14,918 bases of DNA from an uncultured beta proteobacterium (GCA_903910495.1 CAIVZW010000329.1:1-14918); one strand, 5' to 3'. Shown: positions 1-6,675, counted from the first letter of the stretch. Program-made: numbers and translations. Notes: generated by a model from the sequence alone, not told the origin.

Positions 1-1
1 C

Positions 2-709
2 ATGCTGATCGACCCGGTCACCGGTCGCCCCGTGTGCCTTATTGACGGCAACGCCATCACCACGATGCGTACCGGGGCGGCAGGAGGTCTTGGTCTAGTG
101 CAACTGGCACGCGCCGACAGTAGCCGCCTGTGCCTCTTCGGTACCGGGGTGCAGGCGCGGATACAGTTGACGTTCGCCCTGCGGCTGATGCCGGCGCTGC
201 GCATCATTCGCTACGTCAGCGTAGACGGTCAGCGCGATAGCGCCTTCGAAGCCTGTTTCGCCGCCGGACTGGCAGACGGCTGCACCATCCTGCATGCCAC
301 TGATCGCAACGCCGCCGTGTCCGAGAGCGACGTGGTGATCACGGCCACCCCGGGCATGAGCGCGCTGTTCGATCTGGAATCGGTTCAACCCGGTACGCAC
401 CTGAACTGTGTCGGCGCCGACACCAAAGGCAAGCGCGAACTCCCCGAAGGACTGCTGGCACGCGTTCGTCTGTTCGTTGACGATCAGGCGCAGGCCCGCC
501 AGATCGGCGAAACGCAATGGTCTCCCGCTACGCCATGTACGGCTCTGGGCGACCTGCTGACCGGAAAAGAAAGCTTCAGCCGGCAAGCCGGGGACATCAC
601 GGTATTCGACATGACCGGCCTCGCCCTGCAGGATCTTACCGTCGCCCGGCTGCTGCATGAACGCGCCGAAGCGGCCCGGACAGGAACACGCATCGCGTGG
701 CCCTGGTAA
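2..709 (+). CDS. Ornithine cyclodeaminase/mu-crystallin family protein, 5' truncated by window edge
   Basis: This is an NAD(P)-dependent oxidoreductase or deaminase of the ornithine cyclodeaminase/mu-crystallin family, acting in the cytoplasm on an amino acid or imino acid. The visible part holds the family's substrate-side motif ALLDGNAIT-MRTGAAGG (here IDGNAITTMRTGAAGG), the Rossmann dinucleotide loop GTGVQA at about residue 47, VGAD-KGKREL, and the C-terminal DMTGLALQDL signature. Family members are about 310-330 residues and only 235 are present, so roughly 75-90 N-terminal residues lie upstream. The ATG at position 2 is an internal methionine, not a start. The next gene begins 31 bases downstream and encodes a hydroxyaspartate dehydratase-like enzyme. 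That pairing recalls iminosuccinate reductase (BhcD) with BhcB, or EutC with EutB of ectoine use. The exact substrate is an inference; the family assignment is firm. Confidence 0.9.
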   Translation: MLIDPVTGRPVCLIDGNAITTMRTGAAGGLGLVQLARADSSRLCLFGTGVQARIQLTFALRLMPALRIIRYVSVDGQRDSAFEACFAAGLADGCTILHATDRNAAVSESDVVITATPGMSALFDLESVQPGTHLNCVGADTKGKRELPEGLLARVRLFVDDQAQARQIGETQWSPATPCTALGDLLTGKESFSRQAGDITVFDMTGLALQDLTVARLLHERAEAARTGTRIAWPW

Positions 710-740
710 ACCTCTCATTACCCACGCAAGGATGACCAGC

Positions 741-1703
741 ATGCTGACTCTGCCCACTTATGAAGATGTCGTTAGCGCCGCCGGGCGCCTCGAAGGTCAC
801 GCGCACCGTACGCCGGTCATGCGCTCGCGCACGATCGACAAGGAACTCGACGCCCAGGTTTTTTTCAAGTGCGAGAACCTGCAGCGCATGGGCGCCTTCA
901 AATTCCGCGGCGCCTTCAATGCCCTGTCAAAATTCGACGAACGGCAACGCCGGGCCGGCGTGGTGACCTTCTCGTCGGGCAATCATGCCCAGGCCATCGC
1001 CCTGTCGGCCTCCCTGCTCGGCATGGCGGCCACCATCATCATGCCCAACGACGCTCCGGCCGCCAAGGTCGCCGCGACCCGGGGCTATGGCGGGAAGGTG
1101 ATCATGTACGACCGCTTCACCGAGGACCGCGAACAGATCGGCCGTGATCTGGCCGAAAAACAAGGTCTGACACTCATTCCACCCTACGATCATCCCGACG
1201 TGATCGCCGGTCAGGGTACAGCTGCCAGGGAACTGTTCGAAGACGCAGGCGAACTCGATGCCCTGTTCGTCTGCCTCGGCGGTGGTGGACTGCTCTCGGG
1301 CTCGGCGCTGGCGACGCGTGCGCTGGCACCCCGATGCCGGCTTTACGGTGTCGAACCCGAAGCCGGCAACGACGGACAGCAGTCGTTCCGTTCCGGCAGC
1401 ATCGTGCACATCGACACACCCAAGACGATTGCCGACGGGGCGCAGACACAACACCTCGGCGCCTATACGTTCGAGATCATCCTGCGCGACGTGAACGACA
1501 TTCTCACCGCGACCGACATGGAACTGATCGACTGCATGCGCTTCTTTGCCACGCGCATGAAACTGATCGTCGAACCCACCGGCTGCCTCGGTTTTGCCGC
1601 CGCACGCAAGATGAAGTTGCAGTTGCAAGGCCAGCGCATCGGCGTAATCATCAGCGGCGGCAATGTCGACCTGAACCAGTTCTGCGCCTTGCTGGCGAAC
1701 TGA
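741..1703 (+). CDS. Threo-3-hydroxy-L-aspartate ammonia-lyase-like PLP-dependent dehydratase
   Basis: This fold-type II PLP enzyme (320 aa) belongs to the serine racemase/threonine dehydratase group. Visible features are the PLP lysine in FKFRGAFN (K54), the re-face serine loop SSGNH (residues 78-82), the phosphate-binding glycine loop GGGGL (180-184), a probable metal-site region VEPEAGND (204-211), and the C-terminal SGGN. Overall wording (LPTYEDV, HRTPV, CENLQRMGAFKF, GNDGQQSF) fits proteobacterial threo-3-hydroxyaspartate ammonia-lyase, which yields oxaloacetate and ammonia. A threonine dehydratase or serine racemase activity is the alternative. It has no C-terminal ACT domain, so it is not the allosteric biosynthetic IlvA. 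The start at 741 was chosen because AAGGA at 728-732 stands 8 bases upstream. The frame is open back to an ATG at 657, but that would overlap the upstream gene and add non-family sequence. It is probably co-transcribed with the upstream gene. Confidence 0.88.
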   Translation: MLTLPTYEDVVSAAGRLEGHAHRTPVMRSRTIDKELDAQVFFKCENLQRMGAFKFRGAFNALSKFDERQRRAGVVTFSSGNHAQAIALSASLLGMAATIIMPNDAPAAKVAATRGYGGKVIMYDRFTEDREQIGRDLAEKQGLTLIPPYDHPDVIAGQGTAARELFEDAGELDALFVCLGGGGLLSGSALATRALAPRCRLYGVEPEAGNDGQQSFRSGSIVHIDTPKTIADGAQTQHLGAYTFEIILRDVNDILTATDMELIDCMRFFATRMKLIVEPTGCLGFAAARKMKLQLQGQRIGVIISGGNVDLNQFCALLAN

Positions 1704-1762
1704 GTTTCGGCGCAAGGGGCTGGACAAGAACCGGGTGTGTGGCAGATCCAGTGTCGTAAATG

Positions 1763-2755
1763 TCAGAATCCGCTCTTCTGGCGGTAATTCCTCAATACCT
1801 CGTCAGCAACCCAGGCTGAGTTCACGGCGCTCGCTACGCTGCCAGGACAGGGAGAAATCCCGTTGAGGTCATCAACGATGCTCTGGATGAAAGGCTGCTG
1901 GACATGCGGCGGATTGGGAATATTCGCTTCTTGCACACCGCCCGCATTGACGAGTCTGAGCGCTTTGTCGGAAAAGAACTCGAATTCGATCCGGCCTCTG
2001 GAGCCGACAATTTCGACGCTGTCCTGCCCCTGGCCGCAGACGTAGCACCACGAGCCCGAGCCGAGCACACCGCTGGCATGCCGCCATGTCGATGTCACCG
2101 TGTCTTCGACGTCGTAAAGCCCGGCGCAGTTGATTGCAATTCCATGCACTTCTTCGATGGCGCCGAACCAGGCGTCAAAGATGTCGAGCATGTGGACGCC
2201 CCAGTCGATAAACTTGCCGCCACCAGCAACGTCCGCTTTCACTCGCCACGGAAGCGTGTCACGGGAGAGTTCCTCGGCGTCAGGAACCTGGTGAATAACA
2301 GCACGCACACAACGCAGGTCACCGATCAGGCCGCTGTCAATCCACTCCTTGACCTTCAGGAAGCGCGGCATGGCGCGGCGATAAAGCGCGACAAACAGGC
2401 GCACCCCGTTCTTCTCGCAGACATCAACGATGGCAAGGCATTCGTCGAGACTCATGGCCATCGGTTTTTCGACGTAAACATGTTTGCCCGCATTGGCGGC
2501 CTGTACGGAATACATCAGGTGCGAAGAAGGCGGTGTCGCGATATAAACCGCGTCAATATCAGGATCGGCAATGAGCTGTTCGGTCGTGTCGTACGCTTTG
2601 GCGACACCATGGCGTAAAGCGAACGAACGAGCTAACTCCGGTCTCCGGCTGGCCACGGCAGCAAGCGTAGAGTTACGTGACTTGTAGAATCCTGGACCAC
2701 TCTTCACTTCAGCGACCGATCCACAGCCGATCATTCCCCAGCGAATGGTTTTCAT
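1763..2755 (-). CDS. Gfo/Idh/MocA family oxidoreductase
   Basis: This cytoplasmic NAD(P)-dependent dehydrogenase (330 aa) acts on sugars, cyclic polyols or related compounds. The Rossmann motif GCGSVAE is at residues 10-16, the family EKP motif is at 96-98 (K97 is the usual catalytic lysine), and GGGKFIDWGVHMLD at 178-191 places the D184/H188 pair expected in the second catalytic segment. Length is normal. The start at 2755 is supported by AAGGAG seven bases upstream. An in-frame ATG at 2827 would add 24 non-family residues and is rejected. The gene is divergent from a TRAP binding-protein gene and convergent with the hydroxyaspartate dehydratase gene, 59 bases away. A 15-codon ORF ends 2 bases before its start codon and may couple its translation. 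Substrate is unknown; the family call is firm. Confidence 0.92.
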   Translation of the reverse strand: MKTIRWGMIGCGSVAEVKSGPGFYKSRNSTLAAVASRRPELARSFALRHGVAKAYDTTEQLIADPDIDAVYIATPPSSHLMYSVQAANAGKHVYVEKPMAMSLDECLAIVDVCEKNGVRLFVALYRRAMPRFLKVKEWIDSGLIGDLRCVRAVIHQVPDAEELSRDTLPWRVKADVAGGGKFIDWGVHMLDIFDAWFGAIEEVHGIAINCAGLYDVEDTVTSTWRHASGVLGSGSWCYVCGQGQDSVEIVGSRGRIEFEFFSDKALRLVNAGGVQEANIPNPPHVQQPFIQSIVDDLNGISPCPGSVASAVNSAWVADEVLRNYRQKSGF

Positions 2756-2757
2756 CG

Positions 2758-2805
2758 TTACGCTCCTTCGCTCAATGCTGGATTGTTCTCGTATCCGGAA
2801 ATCAT
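2758..2805 (-). CDS. Possible 15-codon leader ORF upstream of the Gfo/Idh gene
   Basis: A short ORF encodes MISGYENNPALSEGA and ends with TAA two bases before the ATG of the Gfo/Idh gene. It has a textbook ribosome site: AGGAGG, read on the minus strand at 2819-2814, lies 8 bases ahead of its ATG. The Gfo/Idh ribosome site (AAGGAG) lies inside its last codons. The arrangement resembles a translated leader coupled to the downstream gene. No repeated regulatory codons such as an attenuator run are seen, and the peptide is not recognised. It could also be chance, or AGGAGG could belong to an ancestral, longer start. Confidence 0.35.
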   Translation of the reverse strand: MISGYENNPALSEGA

Positions 2806-2813
2806 TCTGCATT

Positions 2814-2819
2814 CCTCCT
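2814..2819 (-). promoter_or_regulatory. Consensus Shine-Dalgarno in front of the leader ORF
   Basis: AGGAGG on the minus strand is a perfect anti-16S match. It stands only 1 base from the ATG at 2812, which is in frame with the Gfo/Idh gene, and 8 bases from the ATG at 2805 of the 15-codon ORF. The spacing therefore favours the short ORF as its target. Confidence 0.5.
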
Positions 2820-2982
2820 GAAAACAAAATAGTACTATGCCCGGGCAGCGGGTTGACTGGCCTGTCAGCTGATCGCTTCCCGGAAACCGTTCAGATACAG
2901 GGCACCAGGCGTCGCGGCCCAACTCTTCGTTTCCCTTCTGCCCATTCGCACACTCTCGTGGTTCTACTCCAGAAAAAATAGG

Positions 2983-3027
2983 TTGACACTGGACTTGAAC
3001 CGTTTCAAAGTTTAACGGGTTCAAGTC
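2983..3027 (+). promoter_or_regulatory. Candidate promoter and operator ahead of the TRAP binding-protein gene
   Basis: A consensus -35 box TTGACA lies at 2983-2988. Just behind it, a perfect 10-bp inverted repeat (GACTTGAACC at 2992-3001, GGTTCAAGTC at 3018-3027) spans the expected -10 zone. The left part also reads as a 14-bp near-palindrome with a central CG, TTGAACCGTTTCAA at 2995-3008 (symmetric except one base pair), the shape of a LacI-family operator. No good -10 hexamer is found at 17 bases, so the promoter may be weak or need an activator. The identity of the regulator is inference; none is encoded in the window. Confidence 0.5.
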
Positions 3028-3088
3028 GATGCAGGTAAGAATCAACGTGTTCCGTACGCATGGCATTCCACCAAATTCAGGAGAGATC

Positions 3089-4069
3089 ATGAAAAACACC
3101 AGGTTATTCGGCATTATTCTTTCGGGGGCATTCCTCGCTCTTTCATCGCTAGCGATTGCACGTGATTTTCGCGCTGCAGATAATCAACCTCCGGACTATC
3201 CGACGGGCATGGCCATGCGATACATGGGTGAGCTGATCTCCAAAGCCACTAACGGGAAATACAACATCAAGGTTTATGCCAACAGTGCCCTGGGCTCCGG
3301 TAAAGATACAGCCGAGCAGGTAAAAATTGGGGCGTTGGAGATGGCTCGTGTTTCAACGTCTGAATTCCATGGCATTGTTCCGGAATCGGTCATTCCTTCA
3401 TTCCCGTTCCTGTTCAGGGGTGGCGATCATTTCCGTAATGCGATGTACGGTCCTGTCGGTGACGAAATTCTTGAAGCCTTTGACAAATATGGCTACATCG
3501 GACTGTGCATGTACGAGGGCGGCACACGTTCCCTGTATTCCAAGAGGCCGGTTCGCTCTGTTGCCGACATGAAGGGCATGAAGGTTCGTGTGCAACCGTC
3601 CGATCTGTGGGTCAGCGTAATCAGTGCGATGGGTGCCACGGCGACTCCGATTCCGTTTTCGGAAGTCTATACCGCATTGAAAGTCGGTCTTGTCGACGCC
3701 GCAGAGAATAGCTACCCCTCGTATGAAGCGATGAAGCACTTCGAAACGGCTCCCGTTTATAGCGAAACCGAGCACGTGATGGCACCTGACATCGTGGTCT
3801 TTTCCAAGAAACTATGGCAGGCCCTGAGCAAGGAAGATCAGGCGATCATCCGCAAGGCTGCCAAGGATTCAGTGCCTTATTTCACCAAGCTGTGGTTAGA
3901 GAAGGAACAGACCGCGAAGAAAGCCGTCATCGCTGGAGGCGCCACACTGGTCGAAGCCAAGGATATCGACCACAAGTCGTTTGTTGATGCCGTCAGACCT
4001 GTCTGGGATAAATTCGCAGTAACGCCCGAGCAAAAATCGCTGGTGCAGAAAATCATCAACACAAAATAG
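3089..4069 (+). CDS. dctP: TRAP transporter periplasmic substrate-binding protein, DctP family
   Basis: This is the exported solute-binding protein (326 aa) of a tripartite ATP-independent periplasmic transporter, typically for C4-dicarboxylates, sugar acids or other carboxylates. Residues 1-24 form a Sec signal peptide (KNTR, hydrophobic core, cleavage after AIA). Family landmarks follow: GSGKDTAEQVKIGALEM at 69-85, the carboxylate-binding arginine region MKVRVQPS (R167 in 164-171), and EVYTALKVGLVDAAEN at 192-207. The start at 3089 has AGGAG five bases upstream and gives a proper signal peptide. The longer in-frame start at 3029 overlaps the operator and is rejected. No DctQ or DctM membrane subunit follows, so the permease must be elsewhere or is shared. 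A strong terminator sits directly downstream. The coding sequence looks more AT-rich than the flanking core genes. The symbol names the family, not a proven dicarboxylate specificity. Confidence 0.92.
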   Translation: MKNTRLFGIILSGAFLALSSLAIARDFRAADNQPPDYPTGMAMRYMGELISKATNGKYNIKVYANSALGSGKDTAEQVKIGALEMARVSTSEFHGIVPESVIPSFPFLFRGGDHFRNAMYGPVGDEILEAFDKYGYIGLCMYEGGTRSLYSKRPVRSVADMKGMKVRVQPSDLWVSVISAMGATATPIPFSEVYTALKVGLVDAAENSYPSYEAMKHFETAPVYSETEHVMAPDIVVFSKKLWQALSKEDQAIIRKAAKDSVPYFTKLWLEKEQTAKKAVIAGGATLVEAKDIDHKSFVDAVRPVWDKFAVTPEQKSLVQKIINTK

Positions 4070-4096
4070 TTTTCTTCAAGGCCGTGTTGCCACAGG

Positions 4097-4133
4097 AACC
4101 CGAAGGCGTGCCGCTCAAGCCTTCGGGTTTTTT
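4097..4133 (+). terminator. Rho-independent terminator after dctP-like gene
   Basis: Perfect 11-bp stem AACCCGAAGGC (4097-4107) and GCCTTCGGGTT (4119-4129), an 11-base loop, and a run of six T (4128-4133). It lies 28 bases after the binding-protein stop codon and before the AroE-like gene. It would separate or attenuate transcription so that the binding protein is made in excess over the downstream enzymes. Confidence 0.88.
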
Positions 4134-4197
4134 GCTAGAAAAGATGTGAAGTGACTTACTAACGCAATGTTGTTAAACCTGAAAAAAGGCAAGCAAA

Positions 4198-5007
4198 ATG
4201 GAAACTGAAATGATTGATGGTTCGACCCGCTTGTTTGTGATCATTGGGGATCCCATCTCGGCGGTTCGCACACCGGGCGTTTTCAATGAAATGTTTGGGC
4301 GCAAGAATATCAATGCTGTTCTCGTTCCGATTCGTATCGAGGCAGCCGATCTGGGCGCTGCATGGGCGGGGCTCAAGGCCATGAAAAACCTTGAAGGTGT
4401 CGTTATCACCATGCCGCACAAGACGGCCATGTGCGATCTGGTTGATGCCCTCGGCGTCAACGGACAAGTCGTGGGCGCCATTAACGCGGCCAGGCGCAGA
4501 AGCGACGGCACCTGGGAAGGTGACATGTTCGACGGCATCGGTTGTGTCAACGGGCTGAAAACACATGGGCACGAAGTCGCGGGACGCAGTGTTTTCCAGA
4601 TGGGCATCGGCGGCGCGGGGTCGGCCGTAGCCAGCGCGCTGGCTCAAGCCGGTGTCAAGCGCCTGGTTATTCATGACATCAATATGGCCCGTCGCGATCA
4701 GGTCGTAAAAAATATTGGCGCTGTCTACCCGGAACTGGCAATCGAGGCGGGAACCCTCGCTGACGGGCCGTTTGATATTGTCATCAATGCGACTCCGCTC
4801 GGTATGCGTGAAGAAGATCCCTTACCTTTTGACCCGACGAACTTGCCAACATCGACGCTGGTCGTTGATGTCATCACCAAGCCCGAAATCACGCCCTTGC
4901 TGAGTTCGGCCCAGAAGTCGGGTCACCGCACGCAGACGGGCAAGCACATGCATCGCGGGCAGGCGATCGCCGTCGCCAAGTTTTTCGGATTCGACCTGGG
5001 GTCCTGA
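4198..5007 (+). CDS. Divergent shikimate/quinate dehydrogenase-like (AroE-superfamily) protein
   Basis: This NAD(P)-dependent dehydrogenase of the shikimate dehydrogenase superfamily has 269 aa, near the family's usual 270-290. The catalytic pair appears kept: K75 in VITMPHK (AroE NVTxPfK) and D112 in GDMFDGIG (AroE NTDxxGf). The nucleotide loop is GIGGAGSA at 136-143, and INATPLGM matches the INATxxGM segment. The N-terminal substrate motif differs: AroE's G-N-P-I-x-H-S-x-S-P reads GDPISAVRTP (17-26), so the two shikimate-binding serines align with V23 and T25. A biosynthetic AroE role is therefore unlikely, and a catabolic paralogue acting on a shikimate-like or other hydroxy-acid is favoured. 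The start has AAAGG eight bases upstream; ATG at 4210 is an alternative. An SDR gene follows 22 bases after its stop, using the preferred start. Confidence 0.85.
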   Translation: METEMIDGSTRLFVIIGDPISAVRTPGVFNEMFGRKNINAVLVPIRIEAADLGAAWAGLKAMKNLEGVVITMPHKTAMCDLVDALGVNGQVVGAINAARRRSDGTWEGDMFDGIGCVNGLKTHGHEVAGRSVFQMGIGGAGSAVASALAQAGVKRLVIHDINMARRDQVVKNIGAVYPELAIEAGTLADGPFDIVINATPLGMREEDPLPFDPTNLPTSTLVVDVITKPEITPLLSSAQKSGHRTQTGKHMHRGQAIAVAKFFGFDLGS

Positions 5008-5029
5008 TTGAGCAATGGGGGAACATGAT

Positions 5030-5809
5030 ATGGATATACCTTCGACTCGCCCGGTCGCTCTGGTGACCGGTGCGGCCAGTGGCATCGGCAAGGGTTGCGC
5101 CATCGACCTCGCCAAATCGGGTTTCAATCTGTTGATCAACGACATGAATCTGGAACTGCTTGAAAAGCTGGCCGTTGAACTCCAGTCATTGGGGGCGGAA
5201 AGTCAGGTGTTTCATTCCGACATCTCCGATCTGGACCTGCACAGGCCAATGCTTGACCGCGCCATTTCACGCTGGGGAAGAGTCGATTGCCTGTTGAATA
5301 ACGCCGGGGTGTCCGTATTGAAGCGGGGGGACCTGCTTGAAGCGACGCCGGAGAGTTTCGATCGCTGCATCGACGTCAACACGCGTGCGGTGTTTTTCCT
5401 GAGCCAGACTGTCGCTCGCCAGATGCTGGCTCAAGGCGAGATCGCTGGCCAGCATCGCAGCATCATCAACATCACCTCGAGCAATGCCACGATGGTGTCG
5501 ATCAGCCGGGCTGAATATTGCATATCCAAGGCCGCATCGAGCATGATCACCCGACTGCTGGGTGTGCGACTGGCTGAAGAAGGCATTGGCGCCTATGAAA
5601 TCCGGCCGGGCATTATTGAGACCGAAATGACCCGACCGGTCAAGGCAAAATACGACGAGTTTTTCAGCTCCGGGCGCGTTCCCATTCCGCGCTGGGGCAA
5701 GCCGGCCGATGTGGCTTCGACGGTGACCTGCATGGCCGAGGGACGACTGATGTACACGGTGGGACAAGCTATCGCGGTAGATGGCGGGCTTGCTATTCCG
5801 CATTACTGA
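5030..5809 (+). CDS. Short-chain dehydrogenase/reductase (FabG-like SDR)
   Basis: This classical SDR (259 aa) is a cytoplasmic oxidoreductase for an alcohol/ketone pair. Seen in order: the TGAASGIG cofactor loop (13-20), an acidic residue at the end of the second strand (D38 in INDMN), which usually favours NAD(H), NNAG (90-93), the serine region NITSSN (147-152), and the YCISK active-site Tyr-Lys (Y163, K167). It ends with the family-typical GQAIAVDGG. Automated annotation would call it 3-oxoacyl-ACP reductase, but the catabolic context argues against a fatty-acid synthesis role. The start at 5030 was chosen because GGGGGA lies 7 bases upstream. The ATG at 5015 has no ribosome site and only adds five residues. 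It is followed by an enoyl-CoA hydratase gene 18 bases after its stop, so the three enzymes probably form one operon. Confidence 0.88.
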   Translation: MDIPSTRPVALVTGAASGIGKGCAIDLAKSGFNLLINDMNLELLEKLAVELQSLGAESQVFHSDISDLDLHRPMLDRAISRWGRVDCLLNNAGVSVLKRGDLLEATPESFDRCIDVNTRAVFFLSQTVARQMLAQGEIAGQHRSIINITSSNATMVSISRAEYCISKAASSMITRLLGVRLAEEGIGAYEIRPGIIETEMTRPVKAKYDEFFSSGRVPIPRWGKPADVASTVTCMAEGRLMYTVGQAIAVDGGLAIPHY

Positions 5810-5827
5810 GCGATAAGGGGCATGAAG

Positions 5828-6610
5828 ATGGAGCAGGAAATATTATTTGAACGTCGGCAGAAGGACGGTGTGACATGGGCTGAAATCACTTTGAATCGCC
5901 CGGATAAAGGCAATGCCTTGACCATGCCCATGCTCGACCGCTTCAGGCAGATTGTTGACGAACTGCAGGTTGATCGCGAAACGCGTGCCGTTGTCCTGCG
6001 TGCCAGAGGTCGTTTTTTCTGTACCGGGGGCGATATTGAAGCCTGGGGAAGCCTGACCCCTCACGAGATGGGACGCGACTGGATCTTGCGCGGCATCGAT
6101 GTGTTGGAGCGAATCGCAAAACTGCCGCAACCGGTGATCGCGGCGATTACCGGTCACACGCTCGGCGGTGGTCTGGAACTGGCCATGGCCGCTGACCTGC
6201 GCATCGCGGTGAAGAAGGCAAAATTCGGCAACCCCGAGGCCACGCTGGGCATGATTCCCGGCTGGATGGGAACAAGCCGGCTGGCCGAGATGATCGGCCC
6301 GGCGCGCGCCCGCCACATATTGCTGCTGGCCTCGCCCATTACTTCAGAACAGGCCAATGACTGGGGGCTGGTAACGGCATTGGCCGAGGATGAGGCTGAC
6401 TTGAATGCACAACTCGATGGATGGCTCGATCGGCTGCTTGCCAACGGACCGTCGGCGATGGCGCTGATCAAGGGCTTGCTCGGAACCGTGCATCGCGACC
6501 TGCGCGAGCATCACGCCAGCGCCGTAGCGCAGGCCGCAGGCACGGAAGATTGCAGGGAAGGGGTGCGTGCCTTTATCGAAAAGCGCAAGCCCGTCTATCG
6601 GAATCGCTGA
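5828..6610 (+). CDS. Enoyl-CoA hydratase/isomerase family protein
   Basis: This crotonase-fold enzyme (260 aa) acts on acyl-CoA substrates by hydration, isomerisation or ring cleavage. The oxyanion-hole segments are FFCTGGDIEAWG (63-74) and GHTLGGGLELAMAADLRIA (109-127). Both glutamates used by true hydratases appear present, E117 in GGGLELA and E137 in GNPEATLG. The usual PGGGGT turn is replaced by PGWMGT (144-149), which may alter the acyl pocket. The start at 5828 has AAGGGG seven bases upstream. The ATG at 5822 is only one base from it and is less likely. This is the last enzyme of the AroE-like/SDR/hydratase operon. It implies a CoA-thioester step, yet no CoA ligase or CoA transferase gene lies in the window. 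A very short ORF starts within its stop codon. Confidence 0.9.
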   Translation: MEQEILFERRQKDGVTWAEITLNRPDKGNALTMPMLDRFRQIVDELQVDRETRAVVLRARGRFFCTGGDIEAWGSLTPHEMGRDWILRGIDVLERIAKLPQPVIAAITGHTLGGGLELAMAADLRIAVKKAKFGNPEATLGMIPGWMGTSRLAEMIGPARARHILLLASPITSEQANDWGLVTALAEDEADLNAQLDGWLDRLLANGPSAMALIKGLLGTVHRDLREHHASAVAQAAGTEDCREGVRAFIEKRKPVYRNR

Positions 6611-6675
6611 TGAATTCAGCAAGGCGAGTCACCGATGTCAGCAAAGCCTTCCTAGATCTGGTCGCTAAGAAATGA
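6610..6675 (+). CDS. Possible 21-codon ORF coupled to the hydratase stop
   Basis: An ATG overlaps the hydratase stop as TGATG and opens a 21-residue frame (MNSARRVTDVSKAFLDLVAKK) ending at 6675, 13 bases before the BRO-N gene. The peptide is basic and amphipathic but not recognised. It could be a genuine coupled small protein, a remnant of a longer gene lost when the BRO-N gene arrived, or chance. The ribosome site of the next gene (AGGAGG) begins just after its stop. Confidence 0.25.
   Translation: MNSARRVTDVSKAFLDLVAKK

Larger units (their letters stand above)
2756..3088. other. Divergent intergenic control region between Gfo/Idh and TRAP binding-protein genes
   Basis: This 333-base region separates the two divergent genes. 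It contains the 15-codon leader ORF and its ribosome site near the minus-strand gene. An imperfect palindrome TGACTGGCCTGTCA lies at 2854-2867 (12 of 14 positions symmetric), and a short TTCCCGGAA palindrome at 2877-2885. The promoter/operator block at 2983-3027 lies nearer the plus-strand gene. A minus-strand -10-like TACTAT occurs in the tract near 2830, but no good -35 box is seen for it. Longer open frames through the region look like noise. Confidence 0.6.

Noticed and set aside
657..740. Longer start for the hydroxyaspartate dehydratase at 657
   Set aside because: It overlaps the upstream gene by about 50 bases, adds non-family residues, and the ATG at 741 has a properly spaced ribosome site.
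927..1727. Long minus-strand open frame opposite the hydroxyaspartate dehydratase gene
   Set aside because: It lies entirely antisense to a strongly recognisable gene, has no family resemblance and reflects the GC-rich third-position pattern.
1904..2617. 237-residue plus-strand open frame opposite the Gfo/Idh gene
   Set aside because: Antisense shadow of a clear Gfo/Idh coding sequence, with no recognisable domain or ribosome site.
2758..3114. 118-residue minus-strand frame across the divergent control region
   Set aside because: It crosses the promoter/operator and resembles no protein; only its last 15 codons have their own ribosome site and are kept as a candidate leader ORF.
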